DNA of 64,000 bases from Bacteriovorax sp037444575 (lineage in GTDB: Bacteria; Bdellovibrionota; Bacteriovoracia; Bacteriovoracales; Bacteriovoracaceae), in NCBI GenBank assembly GCA_037444575.1, contig JBBIME010000007.1, forward strand, positions 248,001 to 312,000. Direction: 5' to 3'. The first letter of the stretch is position 1. Each line of letters begins with the position of its first letter. Shown one piece after another: positions 24,038-33,300 of this stretch. The position numbers and the translations under genes were made by a program. The notes below the pieces were generated by a model. That model was given only the letters and a program-made list of their open reading frames with translations. It was not told where the DNA came from and ran no database searches.

Positions 24038-24448
24038 ATGATGGAAAAAATCACAGAAGACATTAAAAAAGCAATGTTCGCTAAGGACAAAGATCGCCTG
24101 GATGCCCTTCGCTATTTAAAAGCGATGTTCATTGAAAACAAAACATCTAAAGCTCCTCAGCCAGAAATGGATGTACTCATCAAGCATGTAAAAAAACTCA
24201 GAGACTCTCTAGAAAATTTTCCTGAAGGAAATGAGCTTAGAATAAAAACAGAGAAAGAGATCGCAGCCTTAACTGAATATCTTCCAAAGCAATTAAGTGA
24301 AGCGGAAGTAAAAACCTTTATCACTGAAATTATCGCTAAGACTCCTGGAATAAACGCAGGTCTAGTAATGAAAGAATTGAGTCCAAAGATAAAAGGCCAA
24401 TTTGATAGCAAACTGGCCAATGAATTAGTTAAAGCAGCTTTGAGTTAG
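24038..24448 (+). CDS. GatB/YqeY domain protein
   Basis: A 136-residue all-helical protein of the YqeY family, related to the tRNA-binding tail domain of GatB. The pattern is KITEDIKKAMFAKDKDRLDALRYLKAMF, then EKEIAALTEYLPKQLSEAEV and a C-terminal NAGLVMKELSPKIKGQFDSKLANELVKAAL. YqeY proteins are thought to act on or near charged tRNA, but the role is not settled. The ATG at 24038 has GGAGG eight bases upstream, so the longer TTG reading from 24023 is rejected. The stop overlaps the convergent nuclease gene by four bases. Confidence 0.88.
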   Translation: MMEKITEDIKKAMFAKDKDRLDALRYLKAMFIENKTSKAPQPEMDVLIKHVKKLRDSLENFPEGNELRIKTEKEIAALTEYLPKQLSEAEVKTFITEIIAKTPGINAGLVMKELSPKIKGQFDSKLANELVKAALS

Positions 24449-26124
24449 TATTTACAAGTGATCGATACCGGAAAGTGATCACTTAAAATTTCTTGATAGA
24501 ATCTATAATAGAATGCATTGGTGAGCTGATTGATGAAAACTCTTCTCTTGTAGCCATCAATGCGTTCTTGAATTTGAAACTCATCATTAACAACAGCATT
24601 CGATTTCACTGTGAGCATTCCCGTTAATTGGGTAGTGTAATTATCAACCATTCTTCCAATTTTTGATTGTGCTGTTGTCGATAGAGGGTAATCCAATTTT
24701 GTAGGAAGCGGAGTTTCTTCTGGTGGAATATCTCCACCGATTCCAACTTCTTCTAAGGGCATTAAAGATTTTAATCGATAGCCCACACCACTACGAACAC
24801 CGTAAATTCTTTCTACGTCTGACTCGATATTTGATTTATAGTAATTGTAAACTTCACCATTTGAACAATTAGAGAAGACTGATTTATCCAATACAAAATG
24901 ATCATATGAACTAGCTACACCATTAGTTTCCTTCCCTTCACTACTGTAACGAGTAGGTGAAATGGTTGTAGGCTCATCAATGAGCAAGCTTCCTCCAGGG
25001 AAACTTTTTAGGACTTCTGTCCAGAAAGGATTATTTGCCACAAGATTTGTATCAGAAACAAACATAATGTTTTTATCGTTATATCTTTCTCTGTAGCGGT
25101 TCATGAAATCAAGAGTTGTCTTAACTTCAGCAAATCGAGCAAAGTTTGAACTGTTAATTCCTCCTCCTAAAGTAGCAGGAGAATCCACACCAAAAGTATC
25201 GTTCATAATTTTTTTAGAAGCTTCTTCATCACCGGAAAAAGTAAACACAACGTGTGCACTCACTAATGTGAATGTCTTATTCGCTGCTGATTTAAAACTC
25301 GCCATAAAAGGTCTACGGGCAAAATTGTGAGTGAAGTCCTTGCCCATAAATTTTGAAGAGAGATTAATGATACAAGCGTAAGGGACTCCCCCATTCTCAT
25401 CTTTAAATTCTTTACAATGAGGATTCACAATAGGAGTGATAGCACTTGCTTTAAAAAAGAAGCCAACCATTTCTTCAACTGATCCTTGAAGAGCGGAGTC
25501 TCCTCTAGGTGATAGAAGCAAAGACCAACTTGGATCAAGTTGTTTAAGGGCCATCAAAATTTTAAAATATCCAGGAGCTCTATAAAGAGAATATGCTGTT
25601 CGCGTATCAGTGATTAACTTTGTAAGTTTATCATCGAGCTCTTTTAATTTTTTTGCATCAGTTGTTTTTTCCTTCGCTGCTTTTAAATCAGCTATCATCT
25701 TCGGGCTTTCGCGAAGAAAAGCTAGCACTGTCTGATTATTGGCCCCATCATGTCCGACTGCTCCCAAAAGTTCTAATCCAGAAACAACATCGTATTGGTT
25801 CATAATTTTTGCAACGAGAGAATAGTCTTTAAAAAGCGCTTTTGAAGTACCAGGGTGAAGAAGATTATAGCCAGCAATACGAAGATATCCATTTGCTTTT
25901 GGACCGATTGAAGTTGGCCCGAAATATTGATAGTTGCTGTTGCACTCTACTTTAAATTGTTTTTTCACAAGAAGGAGATCGATGACCTGACAGGCCTGAT
26001 TGTATTCAGCAATTTTCTCCTGATCATCCTCAGGAGTCTTTGTTTGAGCACTTAGATCAGAGGACTCTGCAAATGCAGAGGCAAAGAGAGAAAGAAGAAG
26101 TAAAAGGGCCAAAATTATCTTCAC
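24445..26124 (-). CDS. Exported endonuclease/exonuclease/phosphatase-fold protein (DNase I-like)
   Basis: A secreted 559-residue protein with a signal peptide (ILALLLLLSLFASAFAES). The EEP (DNase I-like) landmarks appear in order: LRIAGYNLLHPG, YDVVSGLELLG with the metal-binding Glu, FTLVSAHVVFTF, FVSDTNLVAN, SYDHFVLD and ILSDHFPVSI with the catalytic His. Insertions, including a Lys-rich helical stretch, make it longer than bacterial secreted DNases. It may degrade prey or environmental DNA, but a phosphatase or lipase role cannot be excluded. I use the GTG at 26124 because GGGG lies six bases upstream and it begins the signal peptide. Confidence 0.75.
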   Translation of the reverse strand: MKIILALLLLLSLFASAFAESSDLSAQTKTPEDDQEKIAEYNQACQVIDLLLVKKQFKVECNSNYQYFGPTSIGPKANGYLRIAGYNLLHPGTSKALFKDYSLVAKIMNQYDVVSGLELLGAVGHDGANNQTVLAFLRESPKMIADLKAAKEKTTDAKKLKELDDKLTKLITDTRTAYSLYRAPGYFKILMALKQLDPSWSLLLSPRGDSALQGSVEEMVGFFFKASAITPIVNPHCKEFKDENGGVPYACIINLSSKFMGKDFTHNFARRPFMASFKSAANKTFTLVSAHVVFTFSGDEEASKKIMNDTFGVDSPATLGGGINSSNFARFAEVKTTLDFMNRYRERYNDKNIMFVSDTNLVANNPFWTEVLKSFPGGSLLIDEPTTISPTRYSSEGKETNGVASSYDHFVLDKSVFSNCSNGEVYNYYKSNIESDVERIYGVRSGVGYRLKSLMPLEEVGIGGDIPPEETPLPTKLDYPLSTTAQSKIGRMVDNYTTQLTGMLTVKSNAVVNDEFQIQERIDGYKRRVFINQLTNAFYYRFYQEILSDHFPVSITCKY

Positions 26125-26349
26125 AATATTCCCCAAGTAATTAGCTCAACTAATAATTCGCATTAGTTTAACCACTAATTTCTTTAATGATCAATTCTCA
26201 CTGTGCCTTTTTAGGGCGCTAACTATTTGAATATCCAATATGATCGAAAAAAAGAAGTCCCCAAGTAAAAATGACACACTATCAAGTAAAAGATCAAATA
26301 TTCCGAAAATTATCTAAGTACTGAAGTTTCCAAAGCGAGGAATTTTTCT

Positions 26350-27294
26350 ATGATTAAGCATCTTGTTGTTCTCTCCCTTATTTTGAATTTTGCTCCTATG
26401 GCCCATGCCTCTGGGACTACAAAACTCGTCGATTACATGATCTCAGGCTCAGGTCTGGTGGAAATTTTAGGAAAGTATGGAATCAGCGGAAATGATGCCA
26501 AACAAGTTGAAAGCTATGTTGGTTCAGCTATAACCGCCCTTGGGTCTAAGAAAGTTTTAACAAAACAAGAGCTCTCAGGAGCGCTTTCAAAACTTCCAGT
26601 CACTGGATCAGATGCAAGTGTTAGAAAAGAGCTTCAAATTCTTCTAGATAAATCAGAAGGCGAAATAAAAAAAGAAGATGTAGTTAAAGCTGTTAACAAC
26701 ATCATCTATCTGGCCAACAGACACGGAAAATCAATAATCATCACGTGTGCTGAATGTGTAAATGAAGGTCTTGCTAAAAACGGATTTAAATTTACAGTTG
26801 AGAACATCAAAAATTCTTCTTCTGTAAAAGTTTTAAATGAAATTCTTCCAAAAAATCCAGCGGAACTTAATACTTTCATCTCGACTCGCATGAGAAGATT
26901 AGGAATGGGAGATTATTCAAGAGTAACTCCAGATATGGTAGCTCCTTCTGAAGAAAAATCGCTAGGTCTATTTTTAGGTCTTGCAGAAAGTGGATCTCCA
27001 GAGCAAAAAGCATTGATAGCTTCTATTAAAAAACTTGCAACAAGAAACGGAAGAACAAATATCATCGATCCAAAAAACCCTCAGAAATTTTGGAAAGTTG
27101 TTGCTGATGATATGTCCCCTCAAGATATGAGTGGATGGACAAAAACTTTAAATGAGGTTTCTGCTCGCGCGGAAAAAGATAATATCACAACAGAAGAAGC
27201 TTTCTACAGAACACTAAAAGAGAAAGCTGAAGGAAATGACTATCTAATGAAGCAATATGAAACGCTGAAGTCGAAACGTTGTTTCTTTAAATAG
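26350..27294 (+). CDS. Exported protein of unknown function
   Basis: A 314-residue protein with a signal peptide (KHLVVLSLILNFAPMAHAS). The mature part is mainly helical with repeated short charged helices (GALSKLPVTGSDASVRKELQILL, KKEDVVKAVNNIIYLANRHG). There is a Cys pair in IITCAECVNEG and one near the C-terminus. No family recognised. The upstream gap (26137-26349) holds an A+T-rich leader with no promoter I can place securely. A strong bidirectional terminator follows the gene, so it is a single-gene unit. Confidence 0.65.
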   Translation: MIKHLVVLSLILNFAPMAHASGTTKLVDYMISGSGLVEILGKYGISGNDAKQVESYVGSAITALGSKKVLTKQELSGALSKLPVTGSDASVRKELQILLDKSEGEIKKEDVVKAVNNIIYLANRHGKSIIITCAECVNEGLAKNGFKFTVENIKNSSSVKVLNEILPKNPAELNTFISTRMRRLGMGDYSRVTPDMVAPSEEKSLGLFLGLAESGSPEQKALIASIKKLATRNGRTNIIDPKNPQKFWKVVADDMSPQDMSGWTKTLNEVSARAEKDNITTEEAFYRTLKEKAEGNDYLMKQYETLKSKRCFFK

Positions 27295-27320
27295 TAAGTG
27301 TATAAAACAAGAAATTATAT

Positions 27321-27347
27321 AAGGCCCTCATCGAGGGCCTTTTTATT
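27321..27347. terminator. Bidirectional intrinsic terminator
   Basis: AAGGCCCTC (27321-27329), loop ATC, GAGGGCCTT (27333-27341), followed by TTTATTT. It serves the exported-protein gene on the plus strand and the acyltransferase-ended operon on the minus strand. Confidence 0.88.
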
Positions 27348-27354
27348 TAAAAAG

Positions 27355-28149
27355 CTAAATATCAGACGTTCGAATGAAATCCCACTTTATGATTTTCATA
27401 TTATGAGCGATCACTGTCGCTGAACTAGAGGAGCGAATTTTTAACTGGTCAAATTCATTTTTTAGCGGATCCCCTGAAGTAAGGGCCAGCATATGAACAT
27501 GGTCCTCCTTAGCATCTTTTGTTAAAGCATCATGAGCTCCGCCTAGATCATGCCCATATTGAATATGTAGAAGCTTCATCGGTTTTTTTGTGCTCTCTAA
27601 AATGAGATCTTTAATTCCAAGTAGAGACAAAAAAGAAATAGGCCCTTTATGTTTTTCAATTAATTCTCGGTAGCGTTTAATTTCTTCATGGGTAAATGAA
27701 TAGATAAACAGTTTCTCAACTGGAGCAATTTTAAGCCAGCGGAAGCGACTTAAAAGTTTTGCTACCCTATTTTCTTTTTGCTCTCCCTTATCCATCGATA
27801 TCGCGTACCCACGAGGGCATTTTAGATAATATCGAATGGCCCCGTGACTTAACATCTTTAGAGGAATTTTTTTTCCTCGATAATCAGGATGAACTTTTAA
27901 ATCGCAAAGATAAAAAACTTTGTGAGGAATCTCTCTAATGATCCCTGCACTAACTGCCACGACTTTATCATTAATCGTGCAGACAAAATAATGAACGTCT
28001 CCTAATCGATCAAAAAAAGCAAAATAATCGCTTCCATGATCGATGCGAAAAGAATCATCCCCTAGGGGATAAATGGCAATCTTTTCAAGAGTGGCGAGCT
28101 GTTCTTGATAAAGATAACGATCATCTTTTTTTATTTCAAAAATTTTCAT
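27355..28149 (-). CDS. GNAT-type acyltransferase
   Basis: A 264-residue protein with a GNAT core. KVVAVSAGIIREI and VFYLCDLKVHPDYRGKKIPLKML (the acyl-CoA pyrophosphate loop, about residues 78-100) are followed by the helix IRYYLKCPRG. The C-terminal third (from about 180) is an extra region rich in charged residues and His, with no recognised fold. Substrate unknown: small molecule, peptide or lipid precursor. Its ATG overlaps the stop of the diiron-protein gene (TAATG), so it is the last, translationally coupled gene of the unusual operon that starts at 34761; a terminator follows immediately. Confidence 0.8.
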   Translation of the reverse strand: MKIFEIKKDDRYLYQEQLATLEKIAIYPLGDDSFRIDHGSDYFAFFDRLGDVHYFVCTINDKVVAVSAGIIREIPHKVFYLCDLKVHPDYRGKKIPLKMLSHGAIRYYLKCPRGYAISMDKGEQKENRVAKLLSRFRWLKIAPVEKLFIYSFTHEEIKRYRELIEKHKGPISFLSLLGIKDLILESTKKPMKLLHIQYGHDLGGAHDALTKDAKEDHVHMLALTSGDPLKNEFDQLKIRSSSSATVIAHNMKIIKWDFIRTSDI

Positions 28150-28868
28150 TATGCTCGAGAATGAAATCCGGAAATTTTTCTCATCATTCTTCTTTTGCGA
28201 TGAGTGTACATAGCAAGATAAAGGTAATTAAAAACCTCTGCCCCCATGCGAAGACCTTGCTCGATAAAATAACGATTAGTCTCACTTTCTTCCCATGCAG
28301 GCTTTAAAACATTGAAGAAATCCATGGAGTGACGAACATCTAACTTCTCATGAAGATTGTAATGGATCATTTGATCTTCTTTGAGCCATCCATTATCGAC
28401 AATTCCCTTTCCAATGCCATTAGAGATGTCAACGAACATACGCTCAATCATTCCCATTGCACCTACTCCGATGAGATATTCATCAAGCACGCATGCTCCA
28501 GTTAAAGTTGTATTAAACACTCTAACTTCCGGCCAAAGAGCTCGTTTATCAACATCACTTTCTTTTACATTGTCTAAACGAAGAAGTAGTTCACAGAATG
28601 TTTTTCCATGAATTTTAGAGAAGTCCCCTTCCCCATGCTCCTCCCAAACATTTCGAACAACTTCCATACGCAGAGTTGGAGATGGAACTTTTGCGGCCAA
28701 TGCCGCCATTGGGCGGGAGAAAAATGTTACAGCGAAATAAAATTGAATTTGAGTTTCTATAAAATCCTCTTTATCAAACTCCTTATTTCTTAAAGATGTA
28801 AAGTAAGGATTATTCATGTAATCCGTTTCCACTAATATCTGGTCAACCAATTTTAAAAGATCACTCAT
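28149..28868 (-). CDS. Haem-oxygenase-like diiron oxidase family protein
   Basis: A 239-residue all-helical protein of the HDO (Haem_oxygenas_2) superfamily, whose members UndA, BesC and CADD use a labile di-metal centre for oxidative reactions on amino or fatty acids. Numbered from the ATG at 28868, the candidate ligands are Glu in WEEHGEGD (about 76-80), H87, E142 in GAMGMIE, and H173, D177 and H180 in HEKLDVRH. The last four positions almost match those of CADD (E142, H174, D178, H181). GGGAG six bases upstream fixes the start, so the apparent overlap with the upstream gene disappears. Substrate unknown; the neighbours suggest an amino acid-derived compound. Confidence 0.8.
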   Translation of the reverse strand: MSDLLKLVDQILVETDYMNNPYFTSLRNKEFDKEDFIETQIQFYFAVTFFSRPMAALAAKVPSPTLRMEVVRNVWEEHGEGDFSKIHGKTFCELLLRLDNVKESDVDKRALWPEVRVFNTTLTGACVLDEYLIGVGAMGMIERMFVDISNGIGKGIVDNGWLKEDQMIHYNLHEKLDVRHSMDFFNVLKPAWEESETNRYFIEQGLRMGAEVFNYLYLAMYTHRKRRMMRKISGFHSRA

Positions 28869-28878
28869 TCTAATCTCC

Positions 28879-29814
28879 CTAGATCGCTCTTTTTGTTGCA
28901 ATATTTAATTTAGAATAAAATAGACTTCGATCAAGATTTAACAACTGACATTCTTCCTCCGTGTGGAATTGAAAATGAGGAGAGAAAAAATCAGTAAATT
29001 CTTTTTGATGATTAAGTTGGCGAAAGACAATCATTGCATTTTCCTTTGCCTCTGCTTTTAACCGCTTTGCAATTGATTCAATATAGCTTTCAGAACTCCA
29101 ATCAAATATATTAGAGAAGCTCAACAAATCAAACTCAGAAAAGCTTTGCACTTCATGAAGGAGAGAATTTTTTATTTCAAACTCTTTGTATTTTTTAGGT
29201 GGAACTTGGAAATGGGTTGGGTACACGTTTGGTAAATAATCTCCCAACAATATGTGGTGAATAAAATAATTATCCTTGAGATCTGATCTCATAAGCCCTT
29301 TTTCAAAGACGCTTTTAAAATAGCCGGGATAAGAATGCTTTGGAGCATGTTGAGTTGCATCTGGACCAAACATAGTGTTTAGTATTTCGTCCGAAAAATA
29401 AAGCTCAAAGGCAACTGGCCAATAACGATGAGAAAAAATTTTTTCAATTTCATTGTGTTGATTTGAAATAATCAATTCCTTTAATTCATCATGACTTATG
29501 ATAAATTCTTCAACAAAGAGGCGAAGAGATCGAAATAAACTTTCAAAATTTCCAGTTTGATTTAACTTTACCAATTCATCAATTTTGTTTTCAGCTAAAA
29601 GCTTCTCTTTATTTTTTATCAATTGAATCTGAGTGGGATTCGGCTCAATTAAGGTCTGCTCAATCTGAGGAAACAAAAGGCGCACAGTTAAGGCCGTGCA
29701 TCCACCAGAACCGATTAACAGGATCTTTTTTATTTGAGAATTTCGCTTTATCAGTTCGCATTCTATATCCGGATCCTCACGAACGACAGCAAACTGCAAC
29801 GTATTGTTCTTCAT
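28879..29814 (-). CDS. DUF3419 family protein (BtaA-like aminocarboxypropyl transferase)
   Basis: A 311-residue SAM-dependent enzyme candidate. The N-terminus REDPDIECELI, motif I ILLIGSGGCTAL (31-42) and EPNPTQIQLIKNK (57-69) match the DUF3419/BtaA pattern. Later segments, FDLLSFSNIFDWSSE and NAMIVFRQLNHQ, fit its C-terminal half. BtaA moves the 3-amino-3-carboxypropyl group of SAM to diacylglycerol in betaine-lipid synthesis. Here no BtaB-type N-methyltransferase follows, so another acceptor is likely. It sits 16 bases after the ICMT-type gene and 10 bases before the diiron protein. The reaction is inference; family assignment is fairly firm. Confidence 0.75.
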   Translation of the reverse strand: MKNNTLQFAVVREDPDIECELIKRNSQIKKILLIGSGGCTALTVRLLFPQIEQTLIEPNPTQIQLIKNKEKLLAENKIDELVKLNQTGNFESLFRSLRLFVEEFIISHDELKELIISNQHNEIEKIFSHRYWPVAFELYFSDEILNTMFGPDATQHAPKHSYPGYFKSVFEKGLMRSDLKDNYFIHHILLGDYLPNVYPTHFQVPPKKYKEFEIKNSLLHEVQSFSEFDLLSFSNIFDWSSESYIESIAKRLKAEAKENAMIVFRQLNHQKEFTDFFSPHFQFHTEEECQLLNLDRSLFYSKLNIATKRAI

Positions 29815-29830
29815 ATTCTTATTCCCACGC

Positions 29831-30382
29831 TTAATTTAACCAAGGGACAAACATTCCTGTTTTACTTTTGTATTCTGCATATCCCTCTTTGTACTCGGAT
29901 AGATCAAATCGCCCTTCTTCCTCTCTTGCTGTTTTGTAGTAAAAATAGATGAGCATCATTATTAATATGAGAAAAGGATAACTAGAGTCAGCGATGAAGG
30001 TTCCTAAATAACTCAAAAGATATGTTGAATAAAACGGGTGTCTTACATACTGAAATGGGCCAGTAGAAAAAAAGTGCAGCGGCTTCTCTTCGCTTCCAGC
30101 GACTAAAAGCTTATGTTTTCCAATGTAAGAAATAGTCGTCCAGAAAACAACAAATGAGAAAACTTGGATAATAATTGCTCCGATTATTCTCGCAGAATAG
30201 GGTGACGACAAATTCTTTGTCAGCAAGTACACTTCTAAAAACCAAATGCTCATTGAGACTATTTGTATTTTTATAAGCTTCTTCCAATTAATACTTTTAT
30301 TGTTCTTAAAAAAGAAGAATGCTGCTCCCATGAATGAAGCAATATTCAGAGTTGTTAATATGAGATTTATCCAATTGACCAA
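29831..30382 (-). CDS. ICMT/PEMT-type membrane methyltransferase
   Basis: A 183-residue integral membrane protein with about five hydrophobic segments. It carries the C-terminal signature of isoprenylcysteine carboxyl methyltransferase and phospholipid N-methyltransferases: TGPFQYVRHPFYSTYLL (108-122) and the EEEGRF...YKEGYAEY...GMFVPW block. Such proteins methylate lipophilic substrates with SAM on the cytoplasmic face. The TTG start at 30382 is preceded by GAGGG. It lies 14 bases after the stop of the 1454-residue lipoprotein gene and begins the enzymatic part of the operon. Confidence 0.82.
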   Translation of the reverse strand: MVNWINLILTTLNIASFMGAAFFFFKNNKSINWKKLIKIQIVSMSIWFLEVYLLTKNLSSPYSARIIGAIIIQVFSFVVFWTTISYIGKHKLLVAGSEEKPLHFFSTGPFQYVRHPFYSTYLLSYLGTFIADSSYPFLILIMMLIYFYYKTAREEEGRFDLSEYKEGYAEYKSKTGMFVPWLN

Positions 30383-30396
30383 TATTCCCTCAATTT

Positions 30397-33300
30397 TTAC
30401 ATGATCTCAAGAACAGCTGGATCTCTGTTAATAACTAGGATCCGAAGCGCATTTAAATAACGTTGAAAAGAATCAGCGTCGGTGTAATTTGAAAGTTCTT
30501 GAACTGCTTTGTGAGCAAATGTTCCAACTTCTTTCATTCCCATTAACTCATCAGCAGGTATCGCTTCCCACAATGCTTCTGAAATCGCTTTCTCTTTTAA
30601 ATTTGCAGGATTCATCGCCATCATTTTAAAAGATTTGTAATCCATCTTCTGTCCGCCCTCGAGATATTTTGCATAGAGCTTTTTGGCCAATTTTTCTTCT
30701 AAGTCGCGATAGTCTGTCATGATTTTAGCAGCTTCTTGTTCACTCTTTTTGCTGGCCATCTCAGCTACAGAGTATTGAAAAGCATGAAAGGCCCCAAGTG
30801 TTGTTTGCGATTGAACAAACTTTCTTAAACTTAGAGTCGTTCTCGCCTGCGCTTTATAAGATTCGTACACAAGACGAGCTCTTGCGGTAAAAACTTTTTT
30901 CATGACTTGCCCTTCAGACATCATGCTAAGAATCGGAATTTTTCTTCCTTTGAAAAAGTTAAATTCAGGCATCCCTTGAACTTGAATGATATAGGGAATC
31001 TCTCTTTTCTTCATTGGAATTTCTATGAAAATATCTGTGAGATCTTCCATATTCCTATTCACAAAGGCCTCGAGAGAACCTGGTTTAGAACTTAATGTTG
31101 CGAGTTCTTTTTCAATTCGTAAAATTTTACTAGCGTTCTTTGCAAGAGACTCATTTCTCATGCGCAAGAACCAATCGCGAGCACTGCTAAACACAGGAAT
31201 GCGTCTTCCTATTCTATCTTTAGCATTTAGTTCGCCCATAATCCTCACAGCTTTATTTAAGCGCTCTCCTGAGTAACTACTAACTAATCGAAGCATTTCC
31301 TTAGGGTTGTCGGCAAAATAAGAAGACACCACTTTTGCGGCTTGAAGATCAATCTGACTTTTTGATTCTTTAACTGTCACTTTTCCTACTTCTTTCTTCA
31401 AAGTTCTCAAAGCTGCGAGTTTTGCGCGTTTGATTGGGTCAATCACTTTCCCAATTCGAGAGAGCATTGTCTCAATATCAATCTCTCCTGATGTATAAAG
31501 TTTTTTAATCATATCGATTTTTGTTTTAGCAATATCCAAACTATTTTTATCCAGGCCCAAATTATTCGAAACACTATCAACGCCTAATAAGTAACGAGCT
31601 GACCTTACTTCTTCTTCCTGGACAGCAGACTTAGCAGCTGATTTAAAAGCTGTCTTACCTGTTTGTTGCATAAGAGATTTTGTTGAAACGGCAACGAGTT
31701 TAGGTCCTAGAGTAAGTGATCTGGTTGCAACCCCTATTAAAGGGAAAATGCTAATCGCTTCAAAGGCGGTCCAAGCATAACTGCGACGAACTTCATTTGA
31801 GCTTCCAAGATTGGCAAAACCTAAATCTTCCATCACTTTAATTTTTCTTGCTGACTCTTCCGAATCAAACTTTCTTTGCAGTTCATTGGTTGTCAGTTTT
31901 ACTTGAATTCCAAGCGAAGCAAGACCGGCAACTGCCATTGTTCCACCTAAAGGAGCACAAATTCCCCCAGAGACAGCAGTACAAGCACCGCCTACGATTA
32001 TGGCGGCCATACCAGCAACACCTGATCCAATCCCCCACCACATATCTCTAAATTCACCAGGAGACATTTCATTAATTTTTTTGAGCACTTCTTCTGGAAC
32101 AGCTGGTAGTCCTGCCATTTGGTTGAGTTCGTTTTGTGCTTTTGAGGTTGAATAAAAAATATTTTTAAATTCTGTTTGATCATTGATATTCATCGAACAG
32201 AATGTATCAAGATGAGACAAGATTTGAAGTTTTCTCGCCATAGCAGCTTGTCTTAAAATATCTTTAAAGATTGGTTTTTTATATGAGTCATCGATTGCAA
32301 GAAAATTGAGTTTCAAGTTAAAAGAATTGTCTATTCCATTTACCTTCGAAAAATCTTCAAATAACTTTTTCTGTCTTTCAACATCGTTTCTGATTTTATA
32401 AAGCTTTAAGAAGAAATCTCCAAGTTGAGCTTCGCTTGATTTTGAAACCTGAATAATTTCCTGACGGGTCCTTTCCGAAATATTTACACCAGAGCGAAGA
32501 GCACTTTCTTGATTTAAAATAGTTTTATAGGAAAGATCTTCCGTAATGCTATAAAAATTTGTATTACCACTTGTGACGCTAAAAAGTTGAGCATTTCTAT
32601 GATCAATATCTTCTATAATGTTTCGCCAGATAGAATTTTTCTCATCTTTAGATAAAAATTTATCAGCGTGATCATAAGACAGTGGATAATTCAGTCCTAA
32701 GATCTGACCAGCCGTTTTGATTTTTGTATATTGAAGATCAACATTTTTTTTATCACACTGAGCTTTTTCATTTACATTAAACCAAAGCCCCATGCGCTCA
32801 TAGGCAGGAGGAATTCCCTCTTTCTGATATTCTAATTGATCGAGAGCAACCATATAACCAAACTTCAATCTGGCCCACGGATTTCCAGAAGACATTTGGT
32901 CTAATAAAAAATTAAGTTCAAAAGGCTTTGCTTCAGGAAGAAGTTCTGTCTCATCTCTAAGAGTTGTCCAAACCATCCCTAGCAATGGATAAATATTCTG
33001 GAATTGTCTTTCTTCCAATCTTCTGGTTGGAATGTACTTTTCACCTGATCTAAATTCGCTTAACAAATTAGAAAGGTTTAAAACGCGATTCCCATTGCAA
33101 ATTGAATTTAGATCTTTGTTGAATTTAAAACCCGCTCGTCCGCATGATTTTGCCACGATCCCCTGGAAATCAGAATCCATTGGAAGATTGCTATATTGAT
33201 AAAAGGTGTCTGCTAAAAGTTTTAAACTCCAATCTCTCCATACAGGAGAAGAATACATTGTAGGAAAATCAATCATGACTTTTTTCCCTGCAAGTTTTTT

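Noticed and set aside
25103..25330. Plus-strand open frame inside the secreted nuclease gene.
   Set aside because: Antisense shadow without ribosome binding site or protein-like composition.
28869..28901. Overlap between the diiron-protein gene and the DUF3419 gene.
   Set aside because: The ATG at 28868 has GGGAG at ideal spacing, so the longer overlapping start is not used.
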